DNA from: Actinomycetes bacterium
Lineage (GTDB): Bacteria > Actinomycetota > Acidimicrobiia > Acidimicrobiales > Ilumatobacteraceae
Direction: 5' to 3'
Length of the DNA stretch: 64,000 nucleotides
Assembly (NCBI GenBank): GCA_025356335.1
Contig: JANXUF010000062.1
Span: forward strand, 1 to 64,000
The translations under genes were made by a program, and so were the position numbers. Shown here piece by piece: positions 17,221-25,320 of the stretch. The notes beneath the pieces are model-generated. The model did not search any database and was not told the origin of the DNA. It saw nothing but the letters and a program-made list of their open reading frames with translations. Position 1 is the stretch's first letter. Each line of letters opens with the position of its first letter.

Positions 17221-17664
17221 TCAGAGGGCGACGATTTCCAGGTTGATCGGGAAGGCAACGTCGTGGTGCAACTTGGCGGCAACGCTGTACGAACCCACCG
17301 TTTTGATCGTTTCGACCTGCAACTGCTTGCGGTCGATGGCAATGTCGGTTTGAGCAGCAATCGCGTTGGCGATGTCGGACGTCGTGATCGATCCGTACAG
17401 GCGACCCTCTTTGCCGGCCTTCGCCGGGATGGTGATCGTCCGAGTGACGAGTACGCGGGCCTTTTCCTGGGCGCTGTCCTTGTCGGCGGCGTCACGGAGA
17501 TCGCGGCGGCGACGCATCGCCGCTGCCTGGGTGACGGCACCATCGGTGGCCAGGAGTGCCTGGGCCGACGGGAACAGGAAGTTCCGGGCATAGCCGTCTT
17601 TCACGTCGCAGATGTCTCCGCGCTTGCCGAGTCCGGCGATGTCGTTACGAAGAATGACTTTCAT
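17221..17664 (-). CDS. rplI: 50S ribosomal protein bL9, 147 aa
   Basis: MKVILRNDIAGLGKRGDICDVKDGYARNFLFP is the canonical bL9 N-terminal domain, followed by the connecting helix and C-terminal domain, full length. It binds 23S rRNA domain V near the L1 stalk. The gene starts 3 bases after the rpsR stop, so it is co-transcribed. Confidence 0.97.
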   Translation of the reverse strand: MKVILRNDIAGLGKRGDICDVKDGYARNFLFPSAQALLATDGAVTQAAAMRRRRDLRDAADKDSAQEKARVLVTRTITIPAKAGKEGRLYGSITTSDIANAIAAQTDIAIDRKQLQVETIKTVGSYSVAAKLHHDVAFPINLEIVAL

Positions 17665-17667
17665 GAA

Positions 17668-18069
17668 TCAGTCCTCCGTCCCAGTGGTGCCGCTGTCGGC
17701 CGTGTCGACGGCGACCTCGGCCGTGCGGGTATCGGTGTCACCCTTGGCGGCGTCACGGTCACCGCGGCTACCTTCGCCGTCACGCGGCGGGCGGTTGCGG
17801 CCTTGGGTCGCAACGCGCTTGGTGTAGGGCAGGAGCGCCATTTCACGAGCGTTCTTGACCGCATTGGCAACTTCGCGCTGCTGCTGTGTGTCGTTGCTGG
17901 TGACGCGACGGGCCTTGATCTTCGAGCGGTCCGAGAGGAACCGGTTGAGCAGGTCGACGTCCTTGTAGTCGACGTAGTCCACCTTTTCGGTGACGAGGAC
18001 AGAAGGCTTCTTCTTACCAGGTCGCTTGTTGTCGTTCTTGGGCCGCGGGGTGCGGGTGGGCTTCTTCAT
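17668..18069 (-). CDS. rpsR: 30S ribosomal protein bS18 with a C-terminal extension, 133 aa
   Basis: The bS18 core is clear ([27 protein letters not shown] ... [12 protein letters not shown], about residues 28-90). It lacks the N-terminal zinc-ligand cysteines, so it is a C-minus form. After TKRVATQGR about 40 residues of acidic, Gly/Asp/Thr-rich sequence extend the protein well beyond the usual 75-90 residues. bS18 pairs with bS6 on the 16S platform; the tail would be solvent-exposed. Confidence 0.95.
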   Translation of the reverse strand: MKKPTRTPRPKNDNKRPGKKKPSVLVTEKVDYVDYKDVDLLNRFLSDRSKIKARRVTSNDTQQQREVANAVKNAREMALLPYTKRVATQGRNRPPRDGEGSRGDRDAAKGDTDTRTAEVAVDTADSGTTGTED

Positions 18070-18124
18070 GTCAATACTCCTGAATCACGATCTCTTGAAC
18101 TTGTCATCGGGGCAGAACCCCGGA

Positions 18125-18706
18125 TCAGAACGGCTCTTCGTCGCCGTAGTTGGTGCCGGCTGGGGTAGCGGTCCCACCGGTCTGGTCGCCACCGCGGTAG
18201 CCGCCACCCTGTGCGGGAGCGTTGCCGTAGTTGCCACCGGATCCACCGCTGGTGCCCCCGCCGAAGTTGCCACCATTGCCTTGGTCGCCGCGTCCACCAC
18301 CGCTGTTACCAGGGTAGTTTCCGCCGCCTCCTGAGCCGCTTTGACCTTCGGTGCGCGTCGTGCGCTCGATCGAAGCCGTTGCCCAACGCAGGCTCGGTCC
18401 GATCTCGTCGGCGACGATTTCGACCGAACTCTTCGACTCACCCTCGCGGGTTTCGTACGAACGTTGGTCGAGGCGACCGGAAACGATGATCCTGGCGCCC
18501 TTGGCGAGCGATTGGGCAGCGTTTTCTCCGAGCTGGCCCCAGGCGACGATGTTGAAGAACGACGTCTGTTCTTTCCACTCGCCGTTCTGCTGGTATCGGC
18601 GGTTGCAAGCAAGTCCGAAACTGGCGACGGCTTGGCCGCCGTTGGTGTATCGGAGTTCTGGGTCTCGGGTGAGGTTCCCGACGAGTGTCACGTTGTTATC
18701 AGCCAT
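18125..18706 (-). CDS. ssb: single-stranded DNA-binding protein, 193 aa
   Basis: N-terminal OB fold (ADNNVTLVGNLTRDPELRYT, FFNIVAWGQLGENAAQSL), a Gly/Asn-rich flexible linker (about 115-180) and the conserved acidic tip ending GDEEPF, which recruits partner proteins. The position between rpsF and rpsR is the standard bacterial arrangement. ATG 18706 is preceded by AGGAGG. Confidence 0.96.
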   Translation of the reverse strand: MADNNVTLVGNLTRDPELRYTNGGQAVASFGLACNRRYQQNGEWKEQTSFFNIVAWGQLGENAAQSLAKGARIIVSGRLDQRSYETREGESKSSVEIVADEIGPSLRWATASIERTTRTEGQSGSGGGGNYPGNSGGGRGDQGNGGNFGGGTSGGSGGNYGNAPAQGGGYRGGDQTGGTATPAGTNYGDEEPF

Positions 18707-18737
18707 GATGGTCCTCCTGGCGTGGACGGGCCGCCGA

Positions 18738-19067
18738 TCAGGCGGCGCTGCCTACCAAGCCACGCTTTTCTGCTTCGTGGTCTGGCAGGCGGAAGAGCTT
18801 GTGTCGGACGATGTCGTCCGCGATACGGAGCGTGCGCTCGAAGTCGTTGAGGGCGCCACCCTCAGCCAGCAGATTGAAGACCAGGTAGTAGCCGTCTTCC
18901 TTTTTGTCGATCGGGTAGGCGAAGCGGCGCTTCCCCCACCAGTCAGGCTTGCCGTGGATCGAGCCGCCAGCTGACTTGATGCCGTCTGAAAGGGACTTGA
19001 CCCAAGCCTGAGCGGCTGTGTCGTCCAGCTCGCCTTTGATGATAACCATGAGTTCGTACGCTCTCAT
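18738..19067 (-). CDS. rpsF: 30S ribosomal protein bS6, 109 aa
   Basis: MRAYELMVIIKGELDD and the later KKEDGYYLVFNLLAEG ... RTLRIADDIVRHKLFRL are typical bS6 segments; length is normal. It is the first gene of the rpsF-ssb-rpsR-rplI operon. AGGGAGG lies 8-14 bases upstream of ATG 19067. A GC-rich hairpin just before the ribosome binding site is a candidate S6:S18 autoregulatory site. Confidence 0.96.
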   Translation of the reverse strand: MRAYELMVIIKGELDDTAAQAWVKSLSDGIKSAGGSIHGKPDWWGKRRFAYPIDKKEDGYYLVFNLLAEGGALNDFERTLRIADDIVRHKLFRLPDHEAEKRGLVGSAA

Positions 19068-19085
19068 AGAGCGCGACCTCCCTTC

Positions 19086-19108
19086 GGACCCGACGCAAGC
19101 CGGGGCCC
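19086..19108 (-). promoter_or_regulatory. leader hairpin upstream of rpsF, possible S6:S18 binding site
   Basis: On the reverse strand GGGCCCCGGC-TTGC-GTCGGGTCC folds into a stem with one bulged C next to a CCG. Bacterial rpsF leaders often carry an S6:S18-binding stem with a CCG bulge that represses translation, and the location just 5' of the rpsF ribosome binding site fits. The resemblance is partial, so this is an inference. Confidence 0.3.
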
Positions 19109-19247
19109 CTGAACCGGGGCAGGGTGAATATGACCTGCCGAGGTTACCGGGTGGAGGAGACGTTGGCGCACGTGGTGATCATCGCGCAGGGGTGTCGCAC
19201 AGTTCCCTGGAACCGCTGCGCACGGGTTGATGTGGCACAGTTGGCTG

Positions 19248-19829
19248 ATGGACCTCGTTGAGTGGATCAGAGCCGATCTGAGCTCGATTCGCAGCCGCTT
19301 CGACCACGGCATCGTTGCGCAGATCGATCCGACCCTGTGGAAGCGCCGCGCCGGTGACGACGTGCATCCGGCTCAGTCGATTGCATGGTTGCTGCTGCAC
19401 GTCGTCTATCACCAGGATCTCGCCGTCCAGTCAGCCGTGCAGAACCGCGCCCCGTTGATGGCGAACAGACGCACGTTGCTGGGACTCGACGAGGTCGCAG
19501 CCCACGGAGGACTGCAGGAACGGGAGGATCCGGCGATCACTGCTGCCCTCGACATCGGAGCGTTGCGGACGTACGCGACCGAGGTATGGGATGCAACCGA
19601 CGAGTGGCTCGACCGGGTGGCGACGATGGCGTTCGACACGATTCCCGATGCCTCGTGGCGACTCGAACACCTCGCAGGCGTGACGGAAACCGCCGTACCA
19701 TGGCTGCACGCGATGTGGACCGCTAAGACGGTTGGTTGGTTCGCCCAGTGGGAAGTGGTCGGGCACGGCTACACCCATGTCGGCGAGATGACAGCGGTGC
19801 GCAACCAGCTCGGACTCAGCCCGTTCTGA
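19248..19829 (+). CDS. DinB-like helical-bundle protein, 193 aa
   Basis: Helical, Trp- and His-rich sequence (SIAWLLLHVVYHQDLAVQ; VGHGYTHVGEMTAVRNQLG) resembling the DinB/YfiT four-helix bundle. His residues at LLHVVYHQD and the late GHGYTHVGE are candidate metal ligands. The late HxGEM is typical of DinB-fold proteins. Function is unknown; possibly a thiol- or metal-dependent enzyme. ATG 19248 (MDLVEWI) is preferred over 19227. It is divergent from rpsF. Confidence 0.6.
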   Translation: MDLVEWIRADLSSIRSRFDHGIVAQIDPTLWKRRAGDDVHPAQSIAWLLLHVVYHQDLAVQSAVQNRAPLMANRRTLLGLDEVAAHGGLQEREDPAITAALDIGALRTYATEVWDATDEWLDRVATMAFDTIPDASWRLEHLAGVTETAVPWLHAMWTAKTVGWFAQWEVVGHGYTHVGEMTAVRNQLGLSPF

Positions 19830-19853
19830 GTCGTCCGTTCCGGGGACCGCCGG

Positions 19854-20474
19854 TCAGGCGTTTGCCAAAGGGCATGGCGTTCCGAGGATGATCCGGGAAC
19901 CGGGGACGATCCCGACATTGCTCATCTGCCCGGCGAAGGTTTCGATCGCCACATCGAACTTGTCGGCCGGACCGTACGTCGTGCACGGGTCGACCTTGCA
20001 CGGCGGCATATCGAACTGTTGGAGCAATGCGCCGGCGGGATCGAAGAAAGCAATCTGGAGCGGCGTGATCGTGTCCTTCATCCAATAGGACGAGTGGACC
20101 GGCTCGTCGTAGCGGAAGAGCATCCCGTCGTAACCACCGAGAGACGTCACCCCCATCAGCCCACGCGCCCGCAACGCCGCAGTGTCGGCAAGGAGCATGC
20201 ATCGCCGGCAGATCGTGCCGTCCGGTTTCGTGATCGTCACCGACGTCGTCCCGAACCCGACGGGCACGACGGGCACGACGGGCGCGACGGTCGACGACGG
20301 GTTCGTTCCCGACGTCATCGTCGAATTCGTTGCCCGTGCGCCGCTTTGCGACGAACCACACGCGCTGGCGGCGAGCACGACGGTGACGACACTGACGAAG
20401 TACCGTCGCCATCGGTGAGCACGACGATCTGTGAGAGTTGCGGCAGCGAGGAGCCGAGGCTGTATCGCGTTCAT
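19854..20474 (-). CDS. DUF192 lipoprotein, about 206 aa
   Basis: A basic N-terminus and hydrophobic segment ending VVLAASAC-GSS form a lipoprotein signal peptide (Cys about residue 39). A Thr/Pro-rich linker follows, then a DUF192 domain (ALRARGLMGVTSLGGYDGMLFRYDEP ... YWMKDTITPLQIAFFD, about 105-195). DUF192 proteins are small secreted beta-rich proteins of unclear role. ATG 20474 is the only plausible start before the signal peptide and makes its 5' end overlap the divergent zinc-ribbon gene by 60 bases. Confidence 0.7.
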   Translation of the reverse strand: MNAIQPRLLAAATLTDRRAHRWRRYFVSVVTVVLAASACGSSQSGARATNSTMTSGTNPSSTVAPVVPVVPVGFGTTSVTITKPDGTICRRCMLLADTAALRARGLMGVTSLGGYDGMLFRYDEPVHSSYWMKDTITPLQIAFFDPAGALLQQFDMPPCKVDPCTTYGPADKFDVAIETFAGQMSNVGIVPGSRIILGTPCPLANA

Positions 20475-20606
20475 CGCCGCTACATCACCACGGCGGCGTG
20501 GGATACACCAGGCGTGGACCGCACCCTCGATGAGGTCGAGTCATGGTGTTTCGCCTGCTGCACGAGTTACCCGAACGTCTTCGCCGACGAGATCGCCGAA
20601 CCCTGA
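20415..20606 (+). CDS. small zinc-ribbon-like protein, 63 aa
   Basis: GTG 20415 begins MSTTICESCGSEEPRLYRV, continues with RRYITTAAWDT and ends with VESWCFACCTSYP. Two CxxC knuckles (residues 6-9 and 45-48) suggest one bound zinc. Similar short CxxC proteins with an AWDT...EVE-WCF pattern occur next to DUF5318-type genes in actinobacteria, as far as I recall. It shares 60 bases head-to-head with the DUF192 gene. Confidence 0.55.
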   Translation: MSTTICESCGSEEPRLYRVHRRYITTAAWDTPGVDRTLDEVESWCFACCTSYPNVFADEIAEP

Positions 20607-20631
20607 CGAGCATTGCCGACTGCTGCGCCAG

Positions 20632-21060
20632 TCACTTGCCGCCGGAACCTGTTGCCCTGCGGGCCGGCTTGCCGCCGACCGGCAGCACCCGCAGCAGATG
20701 GTGCCACCGACAGGCGATGCACGCCTCGACGATGTATGCCGAATAGTCGTCTGATCGCCCGTCGAGCTGCGCCAGATCCCGCTTTTCGGAGACAACCTTG
20801 CCCTGGGGGGAGAGCCTCGGACCGAACACGTAGGTGACGAGCCGCAAGTTCTTGGTGTCGCAGATCGGACACTTCGACGTCGTCTGCTCGCCGATATTCG
20901 TCGCCGCTCTGATCAGTTCGGGATGGGCGTCGCATACCTGGTCCTGACGGAGGCGGCCGCGTCGGTATTCGTTGATCAGTGCACGCCGCGAGAGACGGTG
21001 GTCGACCACCGCGCCGGCACGCGCGTTGCCGGTTCCACGGAATTGGCCGGGCGATGGCAT
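20632..21060 (-). CDS. DUF5318 family protein, 142 aa
   Basis: Sequence pattern VDHRLSRRALINEYRRGRLRQDQVCDAHPELIRAA, then CPICDTKNLRLVTYVFG and EACIACRWHHLLR, matches actinobacterial DUF5318, with two CxxC pairs that probably form a zinc ribbon. Function unknown. ATG 21060 is chosen (MPSPGQFRGTGNA); the much longer frame to 22449 is antisense to the aldo-keto reductase and is rejected. It is convergent with the small zinc-ribbon gene. Confidence 0.7.
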   Translation of the reverse strand: MPSPGQFRGTGNARAGAVVDHRLSRRALINEYRRGRLRQDQVCDAHPELIRAATNIGEQTTSKCPICDTKNLRLVTYVFGPRLSPQGKVVSEKRDLAQLDGRSDDYSAYIVEACIACRWHHLLRVLPVGGKPARRATGSGGK

Positions 21061-21210
21061 GGGAACAGAGGTTACCGCCGTCGATCGCGGCCCGGAACCG
21101 CCGCACCGGTAGGAACGGCCCGCACTTCCGAACTCGGGTAGCAGACGCTGAAATCGGCGGTGAGACTGGGGTCGATTGCGCTGGTTTCGATCTCCGAAAG
21201 GGTTCCCGTC

Positions 21211-22059
21211 ATGTCCCTGCTCCCCATCACCGAGGTTCCCCAGCGTCGACTGGCCGACGCCACGACCATTCCTCAACTCGGCTTCGGTGTCTGGCAAGTC
21301 CCCAATGACGAGGCACGCACGGCGACAGCCGAGGCTTTGCGACTGGGCTATCGCCTGATCGACACTGCGGCGATCTACGGTAACGAAGCCGGGGTCGGCC
21401 AGGCGATCCTCGAATCCGGCATCGACCGCAGCGAGATCTATCTGACCACCAAGCTGTGGAACAGCAGCCAGGGTTACGACAAGACGCTGCGCGCCTTCGA
21501 CAAGAGCCTCGGTCGCCTCGGACTCGATTCGATCGACCTGTATCTGATCCATTGGGCAGCGCCGCCGCTCGACAGATACGTCGATACGTGGAAGGCGTTC
21601 GTGGCCCTGCAGGAACAAGGCCGTGTCACCTCGATCGGCGTCTCCAATTTCCATCAGCCCCATCTCGAGCGGATCATCGACGCGACCGGCGTGACGCCGG
21701 TGATCAACCAGGTGGAACTTCATCCGTATCTGCAGCAGAACGAGCTTCGGGCGTTCCATCGTGAGCACGACATCACCACCGAGGCGTGGTCGCCACTCGG
21801 TTCCGGGCACGGCCTGCTCGACGATCCGCTGCTCGCCGAGATCGCCACCCGCAACGGCGCGACACCTGCTCAAGTCGCGTTGGCCTGGCATCTGGCGATC
21901 GGCAATGTCGTCATCCCGAAATCGGTGACGCCGGCGCGCATTGCCGAAAACCTGACAAGTGTCGGTGTGACGTTGTCCGAGGCCGACATCGCGGCTGTCG
22001 CTGGGCTCGACCGTGGCGTGCGCTACGGATCGGACCCCGACACCGCCTCGTTCGCCTGA
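21211..22059 (+). CDS. aldo/keto reductase, 282 aa
   Basis: AKR TIM barrel with the complete catalytic tetrad: Asp and Tyr in DTAAIYGNEAGVG, Lys in LTTKLWN, His in LIHWAAP. The C-terminal VVIPKSVTPARIAENL is the NADPH-binding motif. It reduces aldehydes or ketones with NADPH; members are often called 2,5-diketo-D-gluconate reductases. ATG 21211 (MSLLPITEVP) has GAAAGGG upstream. The next gene starts 14 bases after the stop, so the two are probably co-transcribed. Confidence 0.88.
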   Translation: MSLLPITEVPQRRLADATTIPQLGFGVWQVPNDEARTATAEALRLGYRLIDTAAIYGNEAGVGQAILESGIDRSEIYLTTKLWNSSQGYDKTLRAFDKSLGRLGLDSIDLYLIHWAAPPLDRYVDTWKAFVALQEQGRVTSIGVSNFHQPHLERIIDATGVTPVINQVELHPYLQQNELRAFHREHDITTEAWSPLGSGHGLLDDPLLAEIATRNGATPAQVALAWHLAIGNVVIPKSVTPARIAENLTSVGVTLSEADIAAVAGLDRGVRYGSDPDTASFA

Positions 22060-22072
22060 GCTGTCACCCGTC

Positions 22073-23086
22073 GTGACGACGATCGACCCCACACCTGCAC
22101 CCACACCGGTCGCTGCCTTCGAGGTGACCAAAGGATCGCTCGACGTGCTCTTCCTCAGCGAGGACGCCGTTCGGGAATCGCTCGATCTTGCAGAGTTGCT
22201 CGACGCCCTCAGCGGAGGTTTCGCTGATTGCGAGCGAGGGCTCGTGCAGTCCCCTGGCCGACAGGGCGTGGCGGTGCCGAGCAAGGGTTTTTCGCTGACG
22301 ATGTCGGCGTGGAGACCGGGCGATCTGATCTCGGTGAAAGTCGTCAACGTCTTCGACGGCAATCTTGCGATTGGGCTGCCGAACCATCTGGCGATGATCA
22401 CGCTCTTCGACAGCGATACCGGTGAGACGAAGTGTGTGCTCGACGGCACCTACATCACCGGCGTCCGCACGGCAGCCGCTGCCGTGCTGTCCGCACGAAT
22501 GCTGAGTCGGCCGGGTTCCCGGGTGGCGACGATCGTCGGTGCAGGTGTGCAAGCGCGTGAGCATCTTCGACTGCTGCCGCTGATCCGCGAACTGGACCAC
22601 ATCAACATCTGCTCGTTGCGCGCCGCTGACGCCCAGCGTTTGGCGATGCTCTCACCCCTCGCCAGATATGTCGACGACACCGAGGAGGCCGTCACCGAAT
22701 CCGACATCGTCTGTTTGGCGACCCACAGTGCCGCCGCCGTGATCGATGCCGACTGGATCAGGTCCGGAACACACGTGACCTCGATCGGGTACGCGCCGCC
22801 TGCCGGCGAGTTGCCGATCCCACTCCTCGGTCGCGGGGCGTTGTTCGTGGAAACATTGGACGCCTTGCAGCCAACCCCCGTCGGCTGCGCAGAACTCCTC
22901 GGCGTCGACGCGGCATTCACCTCGACCCTCGGTGCCGTTGTGCTCGGCATCGCTCCCGGACGGCGGGACGACAAGCAGATCACCATCTACAAGGCGATGG
23001 GTATCGCCATGGAGGACATGGTCGCGGCCAACCTCGCCTACCGCAGTGCTCGCGCCAACGGGCGCGGTGTCACCGTGAGCTGGTGA
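22073..23086 (+). CDS. ornithine cyclodeaminase/mu-crystallin family protein, 337 aa
   Basis: The family fold is visible: an N-terminal dimerisation half (LDLAELLDALSGGFADCERG), SLTMSAW and VKVVNVF substrate-side motifs, TGVRTAAAAVLSARML, and the Rossmann loop VGAGVQAREHL. These NAD(P)-dependent enzymes include ornithine cyclodeaminase, alanine dehydrogenase and imine reductases, so the reaction cannot be fixed. GTG 22073 is used. It appears to form an operon with the aldo-keto reductase. Confidence 0.82.
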   Translation: MTTIDPTPAPTPVAAFEVTKGSLDVLFLSEDAVRESLDLAELLDALSGGFADCERGLVQSPGRQGVAVPSKGFSLTMSAWRPGDLISVKVVNVFDGNLAIGLPNHLAMITLFDSDTGETKCVLDGTYITGVRTAAAAVLSARMLSRPGSRVATIVGAGVQAREHLRLLPLIRELDHINICSLRAADAQRLAMLSPLARYVDDTEEAVTESDIVCLATHSAAAVIDADWIRSGTHVTSIGYAPPAGELPIPLLGRGALFVETLDALQPTPVGCAELLGVDAAFTSTLGAVVLGIAPGRRDDKQITIYKAMGIAMEDMVAANLAYRSARANGRGVTVSW

Positions 23087-23161
23087 ACTTTGGCGTGCTT
23101 TCCGTGACGTTTCGATCGAAAAACCGAGGGGCGGCGGCGTCCGCTGGCATGATAGGAGTGC

Positions 23162-23545
23162 ATGACCATCACCGTCGACCCTCGTATCTCCGTCACTTTT
23201 GCCCAGCGGGGCAACAACGCGTCCGCTCTGTGGCTCGAGATGAAGACCCCGGACGAGGCGCAACCGACTGATCTGTTGGCTGCGCTGGCTGCCGCCGGAT
23301 GGACCGTCAACCCCCGTTTCGACCCGATCGTCGTTCCTGCTCCCCCAGAGGCCACGCGGCAGCCGGAAGACCCCACCTACGCAATTCGACACCTCATCCT
23401 TCGCGGCCCCTCCGGCACCGGACTCCACGGATCGTGGACCGAGCAGGAAGCCCAGACGCACGTCGCCGCAGCGCGCAAGGTGCTCGTCGAGTTCGGCTTC
23501 CCGACCGTCGATATCTGGCGCAAGTCGAAGAGCGACCAGCTCTGA
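23162..23545 (+). CDS. hypothetical protein, 127 aa
   Basis: Begins MTITVDPRISVTFAQRG with AGGAG 7 bases upstream of ATG 23162. It is a mixed alpha/beta soluble protein without signal peptide or membrane segment. The central part is a TWTEQEAQTHVAAARKVLVEFG-type helix. I do not recognise a family. Codon usage matches the neighbours. Confidence 0.6.
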   Translation: MTITVDPRISVTFAQRGNNASALWLEMKTPDEAQPTDLLAALAAAGWTVNPRFDPIVVPAPPEATRQPEDPTYAIRHLILRGPSGTGLHGSWTEQEAQTHVAAARKVLVEFGFPTVDIWRKSKSDQL

Positions 23546-23668
23546 GCCTGGGTTCGCCGCGCCGACCGGTGCGAATCCGGCGGCAATCGATGCTGCGGTA
23601 GGACATCGTCTCGTCATTCGTGCGACGATCGAAGCAATTCGGGGAAGCACAGATGCAGACGAGGAGCC

Positions 23669-24466
23669 ATGAGCGGTCGAGATAGTCCTCCCACCTTCGA
23701 GACCATTCTCGTCTCGATCAGCGGACCCGTCGCCAGACTGACGATGAACCGTCCGGAGCGGATGAACGCGATGACCAATCGGATGGTCCGCGAGACGACA
23801 GAGGCGCTTGAATTCGTCGCCGGGCGGGACGACGTACGAGTGCTGGTACTGACGGGCGCTGGACGCGCCTTCTGCCCCGGCGCTGATATCAATGGGGTCG
23901 CCGATGGTTCCGGGGCCGACGAACGGCTCGGTCCCGATCAGTTCAAGGCAGCAGTGTGGCTGCACGAGATGCCGGCGGTGACGATTGCGGCGATCAACGG
24001 CGCGTGCGCCGGAGCCGGGCTCGGTTGGGCAGCAGCCTGCGATCTGCGAGTGGCCTCACGAGCGGCGAAATTCAACACTGCGTTCCTCGATGTCGGAGTC
24101 GCCGGTGACATGGCAGGACCCTGGACGCTGCCCCGACTCATCGGTGCAGCGATGGCCCGGGAGTTGTACATGCTGCCCGGCAAACTCGATGCAGAGGAGG
24201 CGCTGCGGATCGGACTCGTGAACCGCGTGTTCGACGACGCTGCCTTCACCGAGGGCGTCCAGTCGATTGTCGATCGCCTCACGGCCGCAGCGCCCGCCGG
24301 GCTGCGGACGATGAAGCAGAACTTCGTCGATGCCGAGCGGATGGGGCTCTCGGAGTTCGTCGAACTCGAGAGCAAGCGACACATCGCTCTCTTCCAATTC
24401 GACGACACCAGGGAAGCATTCGCCGCCAAGGCGGAGCGCCGCAGCCCGAACTTCACCGGCCACTGA
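23669..24466 (+). CDS. enoyl-CoA hydratase/isomerase (crotonase), 265 aa
   Basis: Crotonase motifs are complete: LTMNRPERMNAM, VLTGAGRAFCPGADI (oxyanion hole) and INGACAGAGLGWAAACDLRVAS (second oxyanion strand). The C-terminal ALFQFDDTREAFAAKAERRSPNF is family-typical. It hydrates or isomerises enoyl-CoAs. GAGGAG precedes ATG 23669. It is the first gene of the catabolic island, 36 bases before the VOC gene. Confidence 0.88.
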   Translation: MSGRDSPPTFETILVSISGPVARLTMNRPERMNAMTNRMVRETTEALEFVAGRDDVRVLVLTGAGRAFCPGADINGVADGSGADERLGPDQFKAAVWLHEMPAVTIAAINGACAGAGLGWAAACDLRVASRAAKFNTAFLDVGVAGDMAGPWTLPRLIGAAMARELYMLPGKLDAEEALRIGLVNRVFDDAAFTEGVQSIVDRLTAAAPAGLRTMKQNFVDAERMGLSEFVELESKRHIALFQFDDTREAFAAKAERRSPNFTGH

Positions 24467-24502
24467 CACCACGACCACCGAACGACAGAACGTGGGGACA
24501 AA

Positions 24503-25246
24503 ATGACACAAACAACGACATCACTACCGGCGACACACTCGGCGGAACTGTCGACAACGCAAACGAACGGCATTCACCATCTGGCGATCTCGACCGGCGA
24601 CATGAAGGCGCAGCTGCAGTTCTTCACCGACGTCCTCGGCGCCGAACTCAAGGCGCTCTACTGGATGCACGGCGTCGCCGAGACGTTTCACGGCTTCGTC
24701 AAGCTCAACGACCACAGCTACCTGGCCTTCGTCCAGGGCCCCAAGACCGCAGGGATCGAACCGATCATGGGGGTCTCGCATGCAGGCAGTGCAGCGAATC
24801 CTTCAGCGCCGGGCACGATGCAACACGTCGCCTTCAACGTCGACACGCTCGACGATCTGCTGGCGATGCGCGACCGCATCCGTGATCGCGGCATCAACGT
24901 CTTCGGACCGCTCGATCACGGCATGTGCCATTCGATCTACTTCGCCGGCCCGGAACATCTCGCCCTCGAAGTCGCCACCTCGGCGGTGCCCATCGACGAA
25001 CAGGCATGGATCGACCCCGAAGTCGTCGGGCTGCTCGGCATCGACGCAGAACTGTTGGCGACGTTCGTCGCTCCGAAGACATTCGACTCCCGTCATGGCA
25101 CGGTGCCCCAACCGCCGATCGACATGAACCGTCCGCAATTGGCGATGCCAGAATCAGCACTCGTCGCCATCATGTCGATGGCCGATGCCGACGTGACCGC
25201 CCGCCTGTCCCAATCCGACCCGCCGGTGGCCCGGCCACCGCTGTAG
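24503..25246 (+). CDS. VOC-family (glyoxalase/dioxygenase-fold) protein, 247 aa
   Basis: Begins with an extended polar region, then NGIHHLAISTGDMKAQLQFFTDVLGAELKAL, the beta-alpha-beta-beta-beta signature of vicinal-oxygen-chelate proteins. Metal ligands are probably the His of IHHLAI, one in GTMQHVAFNV, and the Glu of HLALEV. Members include glyoxalases, methylmalonyl-CoA epimerases and extradiol dioxygenases; which applies here is unclear. GGGGA precedes ATG 24503. Confidence 0.8.
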   Translation: MTQTTTSLPATHSAELSTTQTNGIHHLAISTGDMKAQLQFFTDVLGAELKALYWMHGVAETFHGFVKLNDHSYLAFVQGPKTAGIEPIMGVSHAGSAANPSAPGTMQHVAFNVDTLDDLLAMRDRIRDRGINVFGPLDHGMCHSIYFAGPEHLALEVATSAVPIDEQAWIDPEVVGLLGIDAELLATFVAPKTFDSRHGTVPQPPIDMNRPQLAMPESALVAIMSMADADVTARLSQSDPPVARPPL

Positions 25247-25320
25247 CAGCACCTCCCAGCGCGAACAGGGCGTTTGGATTCGACCGAGCATGCGTCCGGA
25301 GCGTTCGCTACAGTCCGGCG

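Noticed and set aside
20632-22449. 605-codon reverse frame
   Set aside because: Only its last 142 codons (DUF5318) are real; the rest is antisense to the aldo-keto reductase gene.
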